A stretch of DNA of 45,453 bases from Rhodothermales bacterium (GCA_024711125.1 JANJTM010000049.1:1-45453), one strand, 5' to 3'; shown: positions 1-8,142, counted from the stretch's first letter. Translations and numbers: made by a program. The notes: generated from the sequence alone by a model not told the origin.

Positions 1-143
1 CAGGAAATGGCGCCCCACCAGGGCGGAATGACCGGGTAGGCTTCCCGGTGGATGAATCTCCCGGCCTCGAGCTGCCTGAGCCGGGCGGAGCGCATCGTGT
101 GGGTGATGGCGGCCGAGGTCCGTCTTCCGCTCGCCGTATCCCA
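1..143 (-). pseudogene. HxlR-family regulator fragment, probably a relic
   Basis: On the minus strand the frame opens just after a TGA at 146-144 and reads out of the window at base 1. It contains HTMRSARLRQLEAGRFIHRE followed by AYPVIPP. This resembles the recognition helix and wing of HxlR-type winged-helix repressors, which typically read L-R-x-L-E-x-D-G-L-x-x-R-x-x-Y-P-x-x-P-P-x-V-E-Y. The upstream stop removes the first 40 or so residues expected of the family, and I found no HxlR-like N-terminus in the other frames between 144 and 269. After PP the expected V-E-Y is replaced by W-W-G-A, and the usual D before G in the wing is missing. I read it as a decayed or shifted copy. The 3' part lies outside the window, so a diverged gene starting at the ATG at 95 cannot be excluded. 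Confidence 0.35.
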
Positions 144-269
144 TCACGCGCGGCGCAGAAGAACGCGTCTCCGGTGTGCGAACACGCCCCCGGGCCGATC
201 CAACCCGAAGTCTCGCCGCTCACCCAGCCGATCCTCCCGAACCGCGCGAACCATCTCGGCGCACGCGCC

Positions 270-1421
270 CTACCGCGCCAGCGCGCGCTCCAGGTCCTCG
301 AGCAGGTCCTCGGCGTCTTCCACGCCGACCGACAGGCGGATCAGGCTGTCGTGCAGCCCGGCGGCCAGGCGTTCCTCCCGCGGAATGCTGGCGTGGGTCA
401 TGGTGGCCGGGTGGTTGGTGAGGCTCTCGACCCCGCCCAGGCTCTCGGCCAGCGTGAAGACCCTCGTCCCGGTCATCACGCGAACCGCCGCCTCGATCGA
501 CTCGTCCTTCAGCACGAAGCTGACCATGCCGCCGAATCCGCTCATCTGTCGTGCGGCGACGGCGTGGCCGGGGTGATCGGGGAAGCCGGGCCAGTACACG
601 CGGGCGACCTTCGGATGCGAGGCGAGGTACCCTGCGACACGCCCCGCGTTGGTGCAATGCCGGTCCATGCGCAGGTGCAGGGTCTTCGTTCCGCGCAGCG
701 TGAGGAAGCAGTCCATGGGCCCGGGCACCGCCCCGGTCGACTTCGCGATGAAGCGGAGCCGCTCGGTCCACGCATCGTCGTTCGTACAGATGGCGCCCCC
801 GATGACATCGGAATGCCCGCCCAGGTACTTCGTGGTCGAGTGCAGCGCAAGGTCGGCGCCCAGCGCCAGCGGCCGCTGCAGGTACGGGGTGGCGAAGGTG
901 TTGTCCACCACGACCGTGATGCCGTGCGCCTTCGCCGCCGCGGCCAGCGCCGCGATGTCCACGATGTTTAGCAGCGGGTTCGTCGGCGTCTCGATCCAGA
1001 GGATGCGGGTCGTGTCGCGGAAGCGGGACGCGACGAAATCCGGGTCATCCATCGGGATGAACTCCGAATCGATCCCGAACGGACCGAACACCTGGCGTAG
1101 CAGTCGATAGGTGCCTCCGTACAGGTCGTTGGACGCCAGCACGTGATCGCCCGGCTTCAGGCACTTGATCACGGCGTCGGTCGCGGCCACGCCCGACGAG
1201 AACGCGATGCCGTGTTTCGCTCCCTCCAATGCCGCCAGGTTCTGCTCCAGCGCCGTGCGCGTGGGGTTCGAGACCCGGGCGTACGCGTAGCCCTGGTGCT
1301 CGCCCGGGGCGCGCTGGGCGTATGTGGAGGTCTGGTAGATCGGAGGCATCACGGCGCCCGTCTGGGGGTCGGGAGCCTGGCCGGCGTGCACGGCGAGGGT
1401 TGCGAAACGCGGCGTGGGCAT
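270..1421 (-). CDS. metB: Cystathionine gamma-synthase/lyase, PLP-dependent (Cys/Met metabolism family)
   Basis: This 383-residue enzyme is a fold-type I PLP protein of the Cys/Met metabolism family and acts in the cytosol in transsulfuration or methionine synthesis. The N-terminus FATLAVHAGQAPDP is typical. Y-x-R-x-x-N-P-T (about residues 48-54), SSGVAATDAV (75-84) and the PLP lysine in HSTTKYLGGHSD (K198) are all present. Length fits the family (about 380). Gamma-synthase (metB), gamma-lyase and beta-lyase (metC) cannot be separated reliably by eye, so the symbol is tentative. The gene ends 270 bases from the left edge. It is preceded by the terminator of the TPR lipoprotein gene, so it probably has its own promoter in the 70 bases upstream. 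Confidence 0.9.
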   Translation of the reverse strand: MPTPRFATLAVHAGQAPDPQTGAVMPPIYQTSTYAQRAPGEHQGYAYARVSNPTRTALEQNLAALEGAKHGIAFSSGVAATDAVIKCLKPGDHVLASNDLYGGTYRLLRQVFGPFGIDSEFIPMDDPDFVASRFRDTTRILWIETPTNPLLNIVDIAALAAAAKAHGITVVVDNTFATPYLQRPLALGADLALHSTTKYLGGHSDVIGGAICTNDDAWTERLRFIAKSTGAVPGPMDCFLTLRGTKTLHLRMDRHCTNAGRVAGYLASHPKVARVYWPGFPDHPGHAVAARQMSGFGGMVSFVLKDESIEAAVRVMTGTRVFTLAESLGGVESLTNHPATMTHASIPREERLAAGLHDSLIRLSVGVEDAEDLLEDLERALAR

Positions 1422-1491
1422 CGGTTTCCTGTCCGTCAGGGGTTCTGGGGCTTCCGGATCGGGCGTCGAACCGGATCATGGTTCGAGAATA

Positions 1492-1530
1492 CGAAAAGGG
1501 CCCGGATTCGACGAACCCGGGCCCTTTTCG
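1492..1530 (-). terminator. Rho-independent terminator of the TPR lipoprotein gene
   Basis: Two perfect 14-base arms, CGAAAAGGGCCCGG at 1492-1505 and its complement at 1517-1530, enclose an 11-base loop. The stem sits 15 bases past the stop of the minus-strand lipoprotein gene. On the minus strand it ends in CCTTTTCGTATTCT, which supplies a short U-rich tail. The A/T ends make it usable in both directions, but the only gene ending here is on the minus strand. Confidence 0.85.
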
Positions 1531-1545
1531 CGAAGGCTGGACCTT

Positions 1546-2751
1546 CTAGTTGTCCGAGTAGCCGGCGCACTCGGCGATCGTCTGGGCCAGCTCGAGCTGG
1601 TTCGTCTGCACGTACGACTGGTAAAGCGCCTGGCAGACACCCGTCGTGCTTTCGCCCGAGGCGTCCATGATGCGCCGGGCGGCGACGAGGGGCTCGATGG
1701 CCGACTGGAAGAGCCCACGACGCTCCTCGGCGAGACGGTCGATCTCGGCCTCGGCCGCGGAGATCTGCGCGGCCGTCATCGACGAGCGGTTCGTGCGCAG
1801 GTTGTCGTCCACCTCGTTGATCCGGTTGTTCACGTTGACCGCCTTGTTGATGTAGGCGGCGCCGAGGTTGTACTGGGCGTTTCCGTACTCCGGATCGATG
1901 CGGATCGCCTCCAGGAGTTGCTCGATCGCCTCGTCATAGCGCTCGAGCCGGACGAGAAGCGACCCGTAGTTGTACCGGAAGAGCTTGTTCTCGGGGTCCC
2001 GCTCGACTGCGGTCTCGTAGAGCGCCATCGCGCGGTCGATCTGGCCCGTGACCTGGAACGCGTTCAGCAGTTCGTTCTGGACGTCCACGTTGTCGGGGTA
2101 CATGCCGGAGGCCCGCTCGAGCAGCGGCACGGCTTCGGCCTCACGACCGTTACGCAGGTACAGGTCGGCGAGGAAACGGAACGTGTCGAGTTCGGTGTCG
2201 CCGGTTTCGATGGCCTTCTCGAACGGGCCGATGGCGTCGGCGGCGTTCCCGGCGTTCATGAGCGCGTACGCCTGGTTGACGTAGGCACCCGACGAATCGG
2301 GGCGGATGGTGGCCGCGGTACCGAAGTACGTGGCCGCGATGCCGTACTGCGAATTGTCGTTGCGGGCGCGGTTGAACGCCTGGATCCCGCGCTGGAACTC
2401 GTTGACGTACGCGATGGAGAGACTGCGCTCGACGGTGGGTTCGCGGGTGGCATCGACCGACATCGCCGCCCGGAACGCCTCGACCATCTGGCCGATGAGC
2501 GACACGTGCTCGGTAACGTCCTCGGTGGAGAAAGCCTTCTCCGACAGCACCTGGCCCTTCAGTTCGAGCGCGTCGGCGTTGTTCGGATTGGTGCGCAGGG
2601 CGGTTTCGAGGTTCTCCAGCGCCCGGTCGTAGTCCTTGTTGCGCAGGTCGAGCTTGGCGCCCTCGACGTTGGGGTCGCTCGAGCAGCCGTCCGCGCCCAT
2701 GAGCACGAGCCCGGTGAGCACGGTACAGAAGAGGATGGAGAGGCGCTTCAT
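1546..2751 (-). CDS. TPR-repeat lipoprotein
   Basis: The product has 401 residues starting at the ATG at 2751, chosen because it opens a lipoprotein-type signal (MKRLSILFCTVLTGLVLMGA) with the acceptor cysteine at residue 23. The residues before the cysteine (A-D-G) fit the lipobox only loosely. The rest is a chain of tetratricopeptide repeats, for example NKDYDRALENLETALRTNPN, AIGPFEKAIE and ERYDEAIEQLLEAIRIDPE. A charged helical stretch lies at about residues 300-350, probably coiled. TPR lipoproteins usually act as periplasmic or outer-membrane scaffolds; no specific partner is indicated. The gene diverges from the fumarylacetoacetase pair and ends at a strong terminator, so it is a single transcription unit. 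Confidence 0.9.
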   Translation of the reverse strand: MKRLSILFCTVLTGLVLMGADGCSSDPNVEGAKLDLRNKDYDRALENLETALRTNPNNADALELKGQVLSEKAFSTEDVTEHVSLIGQMVEAFRAAMSVDATREPTVERSLSIAYVNEFQRGIQAFNRARNDNSQYGIAATYFGTAATIRPDSSGAYVNQAYALMNAGNAADAIGPFEKAIETGDTELDTFRFLADLYLRNGREAEAVPLLERASGMYPDNVDVQNELLNAFQVTGQIDRAMALYETAVERDPENKLFRYNYGSLLVRLERYDEAIEQLLEAIRIDPEYGNAQYNLGAAYINKAVNVNNRINEVDDNLRTNRSSMTAAQISAAEAEIDRLAEERRGLFQSAIEPLVAARRIMDASGESTTGVCQALYQSYVQTNQLELAQTIAECAGYSDN

Positions 2752-2837
2752 GGCTATACGGAATTGGCGGAACTCGATTCGGGGCCGTCCCGACGGCGTG
2801 GTCCTGCGTGAGGGACGACGCGCCGACGTGGAGCATC

Positions 2838-2869
2838 GGAAGGTACGGCCCGGTTTTCGCACCTTCCAA
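2838..2869 (-). promoter_or_regulatory. Candidate Bacteroidota-type promoter for the TPR lipoprotein gene
   Basis: On the minus strand TTGG (2869-2866) is followed after 20 bases by TACCTTCC (2845-2838). This approximates the Bacteroidota TTTG-(19-21)-TAnnTTTG promoter with mismatches in the last three positions. It would give a leader of roughly 80 bases. It lies in the only intergenic gap shared with the divergent genes. Confidence 0.3.
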
Positions 2870-2950
2870 CCCGTTGTATCAAGAGTTGTCGAACAGGTTT
2901 CGACCGCGCGGCACGGACCCCGGCGACCGGTCGCGGCGTTGACCCGACCC

Positions 2951-3928
2951 ATGGAATCTCCCCGCCCCGACCCCTCCGTCCCGGCCCTCTTCGACCGCCT
3001 CGTCGATTACGCCGGTCTCTTTCCGCCCGCGTCGCTTCCGCTGGCCGAAGCGGTCGTCGAGTACCGGGCGTTGCTCGACCGGTCCGACGCCGGTCTCCTC
3101 GGGCGGTTCATCGTGCCGGCTTCCCGGCTCGACGAATTGACCGTGTTTCTCCGCCTGTTCTCGGTATCGAGACCGTTGCGTCTCGCCCTGCTCGCGCCCC
3201 CGGGCCCGCACGCGCCGGACATGGGGGCCGCGGTGGCGTATGCCCGGGTGACGGGCGACGCGTTCGTCGACGCCGCGGGGGGGCGCGTTCGCATCGAGTG
3301 CTTCGAGACCCGGGCCTCGGAGCGTGAGCTGGACGTGCCCGCGACGCTGGCGGCGTCACTCCGTCGCGCCGCGGAATCGGCCGCGCCGCGACCGGTGTAT
3401 GCGGAACTCCCCTTCGCCCGCCGCCCCGAGGATGCGTTTGCCGCGCTCGAACGGATAGCCGACGTGAGAGCCGAAGGACATCCGCTGCTTGCGGCCAAGG
3501 TCCGTTGCGGCGGCGAAGGACCCGACGACGTGCCGTCGACGGCCACGCTCGCACGCTTCCTTGCCCGCTGCGCCGCGCTCGACATCCCTTTCAAGGCGAC
3601 GGCCGGTCTTCACCATCCGTTGCGGCACGAGCGGACCGACGGGGGCACGGCCCACGGCTTCCTGAACGTCTTCGCCGCGGCCGTACTCGCCCGATCGGGC
3701 CGGCTCGACCCGGCCACGATCGCCCGGGTGATCGAGGAGCGGGACCCGGCCGCCTTTTCCCTCTCCGACGGTGGAATCTCCTGGCAGGGACGGTCGGCAT
3801 CCGCCGACGCCACGGCCCTGGCGCGCTCCGGGTTCGCCCACGCGTTCGGAAGCTGCAGTTTCGACGAGCCCACCGACGACCTGCGCGCGCTCGGCTGGCT
3901 CGATCCGCTCCCGGTCCCCGCCGCCTGA
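2951..3928 (+). CDS. Conserved protein of unknown function paired with fumarylacetoacetase
   Basis: I do not recognise a named family for this 325-residue cytosolic protein, although I believe similar uncharacterised proteins exist. It has no signal peptide or membrane segment. Notable motifs are DYAGLFPPASLPL near the N-terminus, AAKVRCGG at about 182-189, IPFKATAGLHHPLRH at about 212-226, and AFGSCSFDEP near the C-terminus. The order of a K-x-R strand motif followed by an F-K-x-T-A-G-L-H-H-P segment suggests a TIM-barrel enzyme, but this is inference. It starts 199 bases from the divergent lipoprotein gene and ends 11 bases before fumarylacetoacetase, so the two are very likely co-transcribed. 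A role in aromatic amino-acid breakdown is suggested only by that context. Confidence 0.85.
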   Translation: MESPRPDPSVPALFDRLVDYAGLFPPASLPLAEAVVEYRALLDRSDAGLLGRFIVPASRLDELTVFLRLFSVSRPLRLALLAPPGPHAPDMGAAVAYARVTGDAFVDAAGGRVRIECFETRASERELDVPATLAASLRRAAESAAPRPVYAELPFARRPEDAFAALERIADVRAEGHPLLAAKVRCGGEGPDDVPSTATLARFLARCAALDIPFKATAGLHHPLRHERTDGGTAHGFLNVFAAAVLARSGRLDPATIARVIEERDPAAFSLSDGGISWQGRSASADATALARSGFAHAFGSCSFDEPTDDLRALGWLDPLPVPAA

Positions 3929-3939
3929 GCGAACCCGTC

Positions 3940-5184
3940 ATGCCGCATCCGCTCGACGTCCCCCCCTCCCACCCGTTCTCGCCCGCCAACCTGCCCTACG
4001 GCGTTTTCCGCGGAACGGACGGACGTTCGGCCCCTGCCGTCGCGATCGGCGACGGCCTGCTCGACCTGGGCGTGCTGGCCGCGCGCTCAGCGTTCGACGG
4101 CGCCGTTCCCGGGGCGGACGCGCTGTTCGGCGGTCCGACCCTGCGCCCCTTCATGGCAGCCGGCGCGCCGGCGTGGGCCGGCGTGCGGCGACGGCTGGCC
4201 GAACTCGTGTCGCCGGCCTGCCCCGATCTGCGCGGTGATCCGGAGTTGCTCGCACGGGCCTGGCGGTCGCGGGGCGAGGTGACGATGCTTCTTCCGACCG
4301 AAATCGGGGACTACACGGATTTCTACGCGTCCCGGCAGCATGCGACCAACGTCGGCATCATGTTCCGGGGTCCGGAAAACGCCCTGATGCCCAACTGGCT
4401 TCACCTTCCGGTCGGCTACCATGGGCGGGCGAGCTCGATCGTGGTCGACGGCACGCCGATCCGGCGCCCTCATGGCCAGCTCCAGACGGGAGACGCTCCA
4501 CCGACCTTCGGCCCGAGCCGGCAGCTCGATTTCGAGCTCGAGGTCGGCTTCTTCATGGGCCCGGGCAACGCGCTCGGCGAACCGATCCCGGTCGAACGCG
4601 CGCACGAGCACATCTTCGGCTTCGTGCTCGTCAACGACTGGAGCGCCCGCGACATCCAGCGCTGGGAATACGTGCCCCTCGGCCCGTTCCTGGGCAAGAA
4701 TTTCGCGACCTCGATCTCGCCGTGGGTCGTGCCCCTCGAAGCCCTGCTTCCGTACCGCGTGGCGGGCCCGGCCCAGGAACCGGCTCCGCTCCCCTACCTG
4801 GCCGACCCGGAGCCATGGTCGTTCGACGTCGCGCTGGAAGTATCCGTCGCCCCGCCGGGCGCCGGTCCGAAGGTCGTCTGCCGGTCCAACCTGCGTCACC
4901 TCTACTGGAACGTGCGGCAGATGGTGGCCCACCACACGTCGGGCGGATGCAACTTGCGGCCGGGCGACCTGCTGGCATCGGGCACGATCAGCGGCCCGGA
5001 CCCGGACTCGTTCGGAAGCCTGCTGGAACTCGCGTGGAGAGGCACCCGGCCCGTGGACGTGGGCTCGGGCGCGGAGCGTACGTTCCTCGCCGACGGCGAC
5101 CGCGTCACGATGTCGGGCCGCGCCGGATCGGGCGACGCCGTCGTGGGATTCGGAGAGGTGTCGGGCGTGATCCTGCCCGCCTGA
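3940..5184 (+). CDS. fahA: Fumarylacetoacetase
   Basis: This 414-residue enzyme hydrolyses fumarylacetoacetate to fumarate and acetoacetate, the last step of tyrosine/homogentisate breakdown. It matches the full-length eukaryote-like form. An N-terminal domain (about residues 1-110, with LPYGVF and IGDGLLDLGVL) precedes the catalytic FAH domain. That domain carries DYTDFYASRQHATNVGIMFR, LPVGYHGRASSIV with the catalytic histidine, LDFELEVGFF with the metal-binding glutamates, VNDWSARDIQRWEY, PLGPFLGKNF and SGTISGP. The ATG at 3940 lies 11 bases after the stop of the uncharacterised partner. No other gene of the pathway (hppD, hmgA, maleylacetoacetate isomerase) is visible in the window. Confidence 0.96.
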   Translation: MPHPLDVPPSHPFSPANLPYGVFRGTDGRSAPAVAIGDGLLDLGVLAARSAFDGAVPGADALFGGPTLRPFMAAGAPAWAGVRRRLAELVSPACPDLRGDPELLARAWRSRGEVTMLLPTEIGDYTDFYASRQHATNVGIMFRGPENALMPNWLHLPVGYHGRASSIVVDGTPIRRPHGQLQTGDAPPTFGPSRQLDFELEVGFFMGPGNALGEPIPVERAHEHIFGFVLVNDWSARDIQRWEYVPLGPFLGKNFATSISPWVVPLEALLPYRVAGPAQEPAPLPYLADPEPWSFDVALEVSVAPPGAGPKVVCRSNLRHLYWNVRQMVAHHTSGGCNLRPGDLLASGTISGPDPDSFGSLLELAWRGTRPVDVGSGAERTFLADGDRVTMSGRAGSGDAVVGFGEVSGVILPA

Positions 5185-5188
5185 CGGG

Positions 5189-5269
5189 CTGTCGCACACG
5201 GTTTGCCGGGCTGTCACGGCCGTGACAGGTTTCGTCTGACAGCGTGGCTACCGGGTTTGCCAGCCTGTC
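5189..5269. promoter_or_regulatory. Operator-like cluster upstream of hsp20 (CTGTC/GACAG sites, 18-base palindrome)
   Basis: Five CTGTC or GACAG pentamers occur at 5189, 5211, 5224, 5238 and 5265. Two of them form the perfect 18-base palindrome CTGTCACGGCCGTGACAG at 5211-5228. GTTTGCC-N3-CTGTC occurs twice as a direct repeat, at 5201 and 5255, 54 bases apart, and a third GTTTGCC lies at 5287. The palindrome could also fold as a 7-base stem with a GGCC loop and serve as a weak terminator for fahA, since it is followed by GTTTCGTCT. The density of sites argues for protein binding ahead of the chaperone gene. Confidence 0.45.
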
Positions 5270-5313
5270 GCGCGGCGGATCCCGGTGTTTGCCGATTCGG
5301 CATGCCGGGCGGC

Positions 5314-5329
5314 TTGGCACGAGCGTTGT
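5314..5329 (+). promoter_or_regulatory. Sigma-54-like promoter upstream of hsp20
   Basis: TTGGCACGAGCGTTGT carries TGGCACG, four bases, then TTGT. This fits the sigma-54 consensus TGGCACG-N4-TTGC at all but the last base. It would start transcription about 64 bases before the hsp20 ATG, downstream of the palindrome cluster, as expected for an activator-dependent promoter. The mismatch falls in the usually conserved GC of the -12 element, which lowers confidence. Confidence 0.35.
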
Positions 5330-5404
5330 CCCGCTTTCAGGCGAATGCGACAACACCCGCAACCTGATCGCTCCCACAGACTTGCCCCACAGGGGCCAAC
5401 CGCC

Positions 5405-5851
5405 ATGACACACCTCGTACGCTTCACCCCGGCCCAGGACATCCGCCGCATGCAGAGCGAGATCGACCGCCTCTTCGGCAATCTCTTCGCCGCGTCGCGC
5501 CCCGAGGATCCCGAAGCCGAGACGGCCGTCTGGGCTCCGCGCGTCGACCTCGTCGAGACGCCCGACGCCTACCTGATCCACGCCGATCTGCCGGGAATCA
5601 CCCGGGACGACGTGAACGTCAACTACCATGACGGCGTGCTCTCGATCTCCGGCGAGCGCACCGCGCAGAATCTTGCCGAAGGAGACAGCTGCGTTCGCCT
5701 CGAGCGCTCGTTCGGACGGTTCTACCGGTCGTTCTCGCTCCCGAAGACCGTCGACGACAAGAAGATCTCGGGCGCCTTCGCCGACGGCGTGCTGACCGTG
5801 CGGGTTCCGAAGGCCGAAGAAAGCAAGCCCCGCCGCATCGAGATCGCCTGA
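5405..5851 (+). CDS. hsp20: Hsp20/alpha-crystallin family small heat-shock protein
   Basis: This 148-residue ATP-independent holdase chaperone keeps unfolding proteins soluble in the cytosol. The alpha-crystallin domain runs from about residue 40 (WAPRVDLVETPDAYLIHADL) to about 135. It includes GVLSISGERT and the signature AFADGVLTVRVPK. The C-terminal tail ends PRRIEIA, which contains the I-x-I-type motif used in oligomer assembly. The start at 5405 is chosen because the sequence from MTHLVRF aligns with family N-termini and because upstream sequence looks regulatory. A long upstream gap with repeated sites and a sigma-54-like element suggests stress control. The gene is followed by a strong hairpin terminator. 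Confidence 0.95.
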   Translation: MTHLVRFTPAQDIRRMQSEIDRLFGNLFAASRPEDPEAETAVWAPRVDLVETPDAYLIHADLPGITRDDVNVNYHDGVLSISGERTAQNLAEGDSCVRLERSFGRFYRSFSLPKTVDDKKISGAFADGVLTVRVPKAEESKPRRIEIA

Positions 5852-5901
5852 CCCCGAGCCCGGGCCCTGCCCGATCGCGAGAGGGCGCACCGAGCGCATG
5901 G

Positions 5902-5940
5902 CCGGCCGGCCTCCCTGCGGAGGTCGGCCGGTTCCTTTTC
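5902..5940 (+). terminator. Rho-independent terminator after hsp20
   Basis: A 13-base stem (CCGGCCGGCCTCC at 5902-5914 with 5919-5931, one G-U pair) closes a CTGC loop and is followed by TTCCTTTT. It lies 50 bases beyond the hsp20 stop. Its T-run overlaps the stop codon of the convergent sensor kinase gene, so the same structure may serve both genes. Confidence 0.85.
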
Positions 5941-7432
5941 AGGCCTCCGGACGGATGGGAAGCACGAACGTGAACTCCGCCCCCCCCTCCGGCCGGTTCG
6001 CCGCCTCGAGCGTGCCCCCGTGGGCCGTCGCCACGGCCCTCGCGATCGCCAGGCCGAGGCCGGAGCCGCTGCGCGAACGGGTGCGCGGATCCGACCCGCG
6101 GTAGTAGCGATCGAACAGGCGTTCGAGTCGGTCACCGGGGATCCCGGGGCCGGTGTCCGATACGCGCAACGTCACGGAGGCGTCGCCCGATCCCGCCGAC
6201 ACGCGGATGGTCCCGCCGGCGGGTGTATGCTGCCGGGCGTTCAGCAGGAGATTGTCCACCAGCCGCATGAGCCGGACCCCGTCGGCGCTCACCACGGGCA
6301 AGTCCGAGCCGATCTCGACGTGGAGGTCGATTCCCGCCCGTCGGCATTCGGACCGGTGGGCCGAGACCGCGTCCGACACCAGCTCGGCCACGGGGACCGG
6401 CTCCACGCGAAGCACCGGCTCGGGGGCGTCGAGCACCGAAAGCTCGAAGAGGTCGTCCACGAGTCGCGCCAGGTACCGTGCCTGCGCATCGGCGCCCTCG
6501 AGTTGGCGTTCCGCGCCCGGGACATCCCCCGAAGCGAGGTGGCGGGACGCTTCTTCGACGCGGCCGGTCAGCGCCGCAAGCGGCGTGCGCAGGTCGTGCC
6601 CCACGTTGGCCACGAGTTCGCGGCGGAGCAGGTCGGTGGCCTTGAGCCGCTCGAAGGACGCCGCGACCTCGTCGGCCATCGCCTGGATCGAACGAGCGAG
6701 CCGGTCGAACTCGGCCGTGCCCTGCTGCGGAAGACGCACCGTGAACTCTCCGCGACCGATGGCCTCGATCTGCGTCATCATCGATCGCACGGGCCGCACG
6801 AACTGCCAGGTCACGACGGCCGCGAGCAACAGGGCGATGGCCAGCACCAGCAGCAGCACCACCCCCACCGCTCGACGCAGCGCGGCGCCGGCCGGACCCA
6901 GTTCGCGGGCCAGCGTCCCGGACAGCGGGTGCACGAGGACACCCCCCTCGGGAAAGCCGGCGTCGCTGAACAGCGGGGCAAAGGCCCACCCCCCCTCCGA
7001 CTCGCGATCGATGGTGATGTCGGCTTCCAGCAGCACCGGGAGAACCCCGTCCGGCACGGACCCCGCAGGGCCTCCGCCCGGTCCCTCGGCCGGAAGCACG
7101 GTGAACAGCACGCTGCCGTCCGATCCCAGGACCCGCACGGGATCAGGGAATCGACGCGACAGGTCCGATCGAAGGACGGACGGGATCGAATCGAGGCCGG
7201 TCGGTCCCCACACGGCCGCCCGTTCGATTTCCTCGGCCACGGCGTCGAGGCGCAGCCGCACGCTGGTGATGGCGAGATCGAGGGCGCGATCGTAGGCGAA
7301 CCATGCCGAGAGCGATACGGCGAGCAGCACCGCGAGCATCTGCACACCGACGAGCACGGCGGCGATGCGCCAGAAGATGGACCGCCGGGCCAGCAGGCGG
7401 CCGCCCGCCCCGGAGTCCTCCGCCGCGCTCAC
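5939..7432 (-). CDS. Two-component sensor histidine kinase
   Basis: This 497-residue membrane kinase partners with the response regulator next to it. It has two transmembrane helices, at about residues 23-46 and 188-210, flanking a periplasmic sensor domain of about 140 residues. A HAMP linker (about 210-262) follows. The dimerisation/phosphoacceptor domain carries ELVANVGHDLRTPLAAL with H279. The ATPase domain shows the N box (LVDNLLLNARQHTP), G1 (VSDTGPGIP) and G2 (SGSGLGLAIAR). The GTG start at 7432 overlaps the regulator stop by four bases (GTGA), implying translational coupling. The stimulus is not evident; the sensor domain resembles general OmpR-partner kinases. The stop overlaps the T-run of the hsp20 terminator. 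Confidence 0.94.
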   Translation of the reverse strand: MSAAEDSGAGGRLLARRSIFWRIAAVLVGVQMLAVLLAVSLSAWFAYDRALDLAITSVRLRLDAVAEEIERAAVWGPTGLDSIPSVLRSDLSRRFPDPVRVLGSDGSVLFTVLPAEGPGGGPAGSVPDGVLPVLLEADITIDRESEGGWAFAPLFSDAGFPEGGVLVHPLSGTLARELGPAGAALRRAVGVVLLLVLAIALLLAAVVTWQFVRPVRSMMTQIEAIGRGEFTVRLPQQGTAEFDRLARSIQAMADEVAASFERLKATDLLRRELVANVGHDLRTPLAALTGRVEEASRHLASGDVPGAERQLEGADAQARYLARLVDDLFELSVLDAPEPVLRVEPVPVAELVSDAVSAHRSECRRAGIDLHVEIGSDLPVVSADGVRLMRLVDNLLLNARQHTPAGGTIRVSAGSGDASVTLRVSDTGPGIPGDRLERLFDRYYRGSDPRTRSRSGSGLGLAIARAVATAHGGTLEAANRPEGGAEFTFVLPIRPEA

Positions 7433-8142
7433 GCCTCGCCCCCGGGATCCGACGCCATCTTGTAGCCGACGCCCCAGACGGTGCGCACGTAGCGGGGACG
7501 GGAGGGGTCGGGCTCGATCTTCGCGCGCAACCGTTGCACGTGCGAGTCGACGGTGCGGTCGTAGCCCTCGTAGTGGATGTCCCAGACCTGTGCCAGCAAC
7601 TGCATCCGCGTGAACGGGCGGTCGGTCTGGCGGGCGAGGAACAGCAGGAGGTCGAATTCCCGGACCGTGAGATACACCAGTTCGCCCTCCCGACGCACCT
7701 CCCGGCGCACGGGGTCGATCTCGAGGCCGGCCACCCGGATCGGGGCGTCGGCCTCGGTTTCGGTGCGTTCCGACGTCGCTTTCACGCGGCGCAGCGCCGA
7801 CCGGATGCGTGCCACGAGCTCCTCGAGACTGAACGGCTTGGTCACGTAATCGTCGGCGCCGACCTCGAGACCGACCACGCGGTCGAGTTCCGACGTACGC
7901 GCGGTCAGCATGATGACGTAGAGCAGCGGATACCGGGAACGCAGGCGTCGACACACCTCCAGGCCGTCCATTCCGGGCAGCATGATGTCGAGCAGAACGA
8001 CGTCGGGAACGGCGGCATCGACGAGCTTCAGCGCGGCAAGGCCGTCGCCGGTGGAGCGCACCGAGTAGCCCGCCTCCACCAGGCGGCCGGTGACCAGTTC
8101 CGACAACTCGGTGTCGTCTTCGACGAGGAGTATTTCGGCCAT
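7429..8142 (-). CDS. OmpR/PhoB-family response regulator
   Basis: This 237-residue protein has an N-terminal receiver domain (ILLVEDD, phosphoacceptor D52 in LLDIMLPGMDGLEV, switch Thr in IMLTARTS, lysine in VTKPFSLEEL). A C-terminal winged-helix DNA-binding domain follows (LTVREFDLLLFLA, DRTVDSHVQRLRAKIEPD, TVWGVGYKM). It is the first gene of a regulator-kinase operon and overlaps the kinase start by four bases. It diverges from the exported-protein/Nudix pair, which makes that pair a plausible target; this is inference from orientation only. Confidence 0.95.
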   Translation of the reverse strand: MAEILLVEDDTELSELVTGRLVEAGYSVRSTGDGLAALKLVDAAVPDVVLLDIMLPGMDGLEVCRRLRSRYPLLYVIMLTARTSELDRVVGLEVGADDYVTKPFSLEELVARIRSALRRVKATSERTETEADAPIRVAGLEIDPVRREVRREGELVYLTVREFDLLLFLARQTDRPFTRMQLLAQVWDIHYEGYDRTVDSHVQRLRAKIEPDPSRPRYVRTVWGVGYKMASDPGGEA

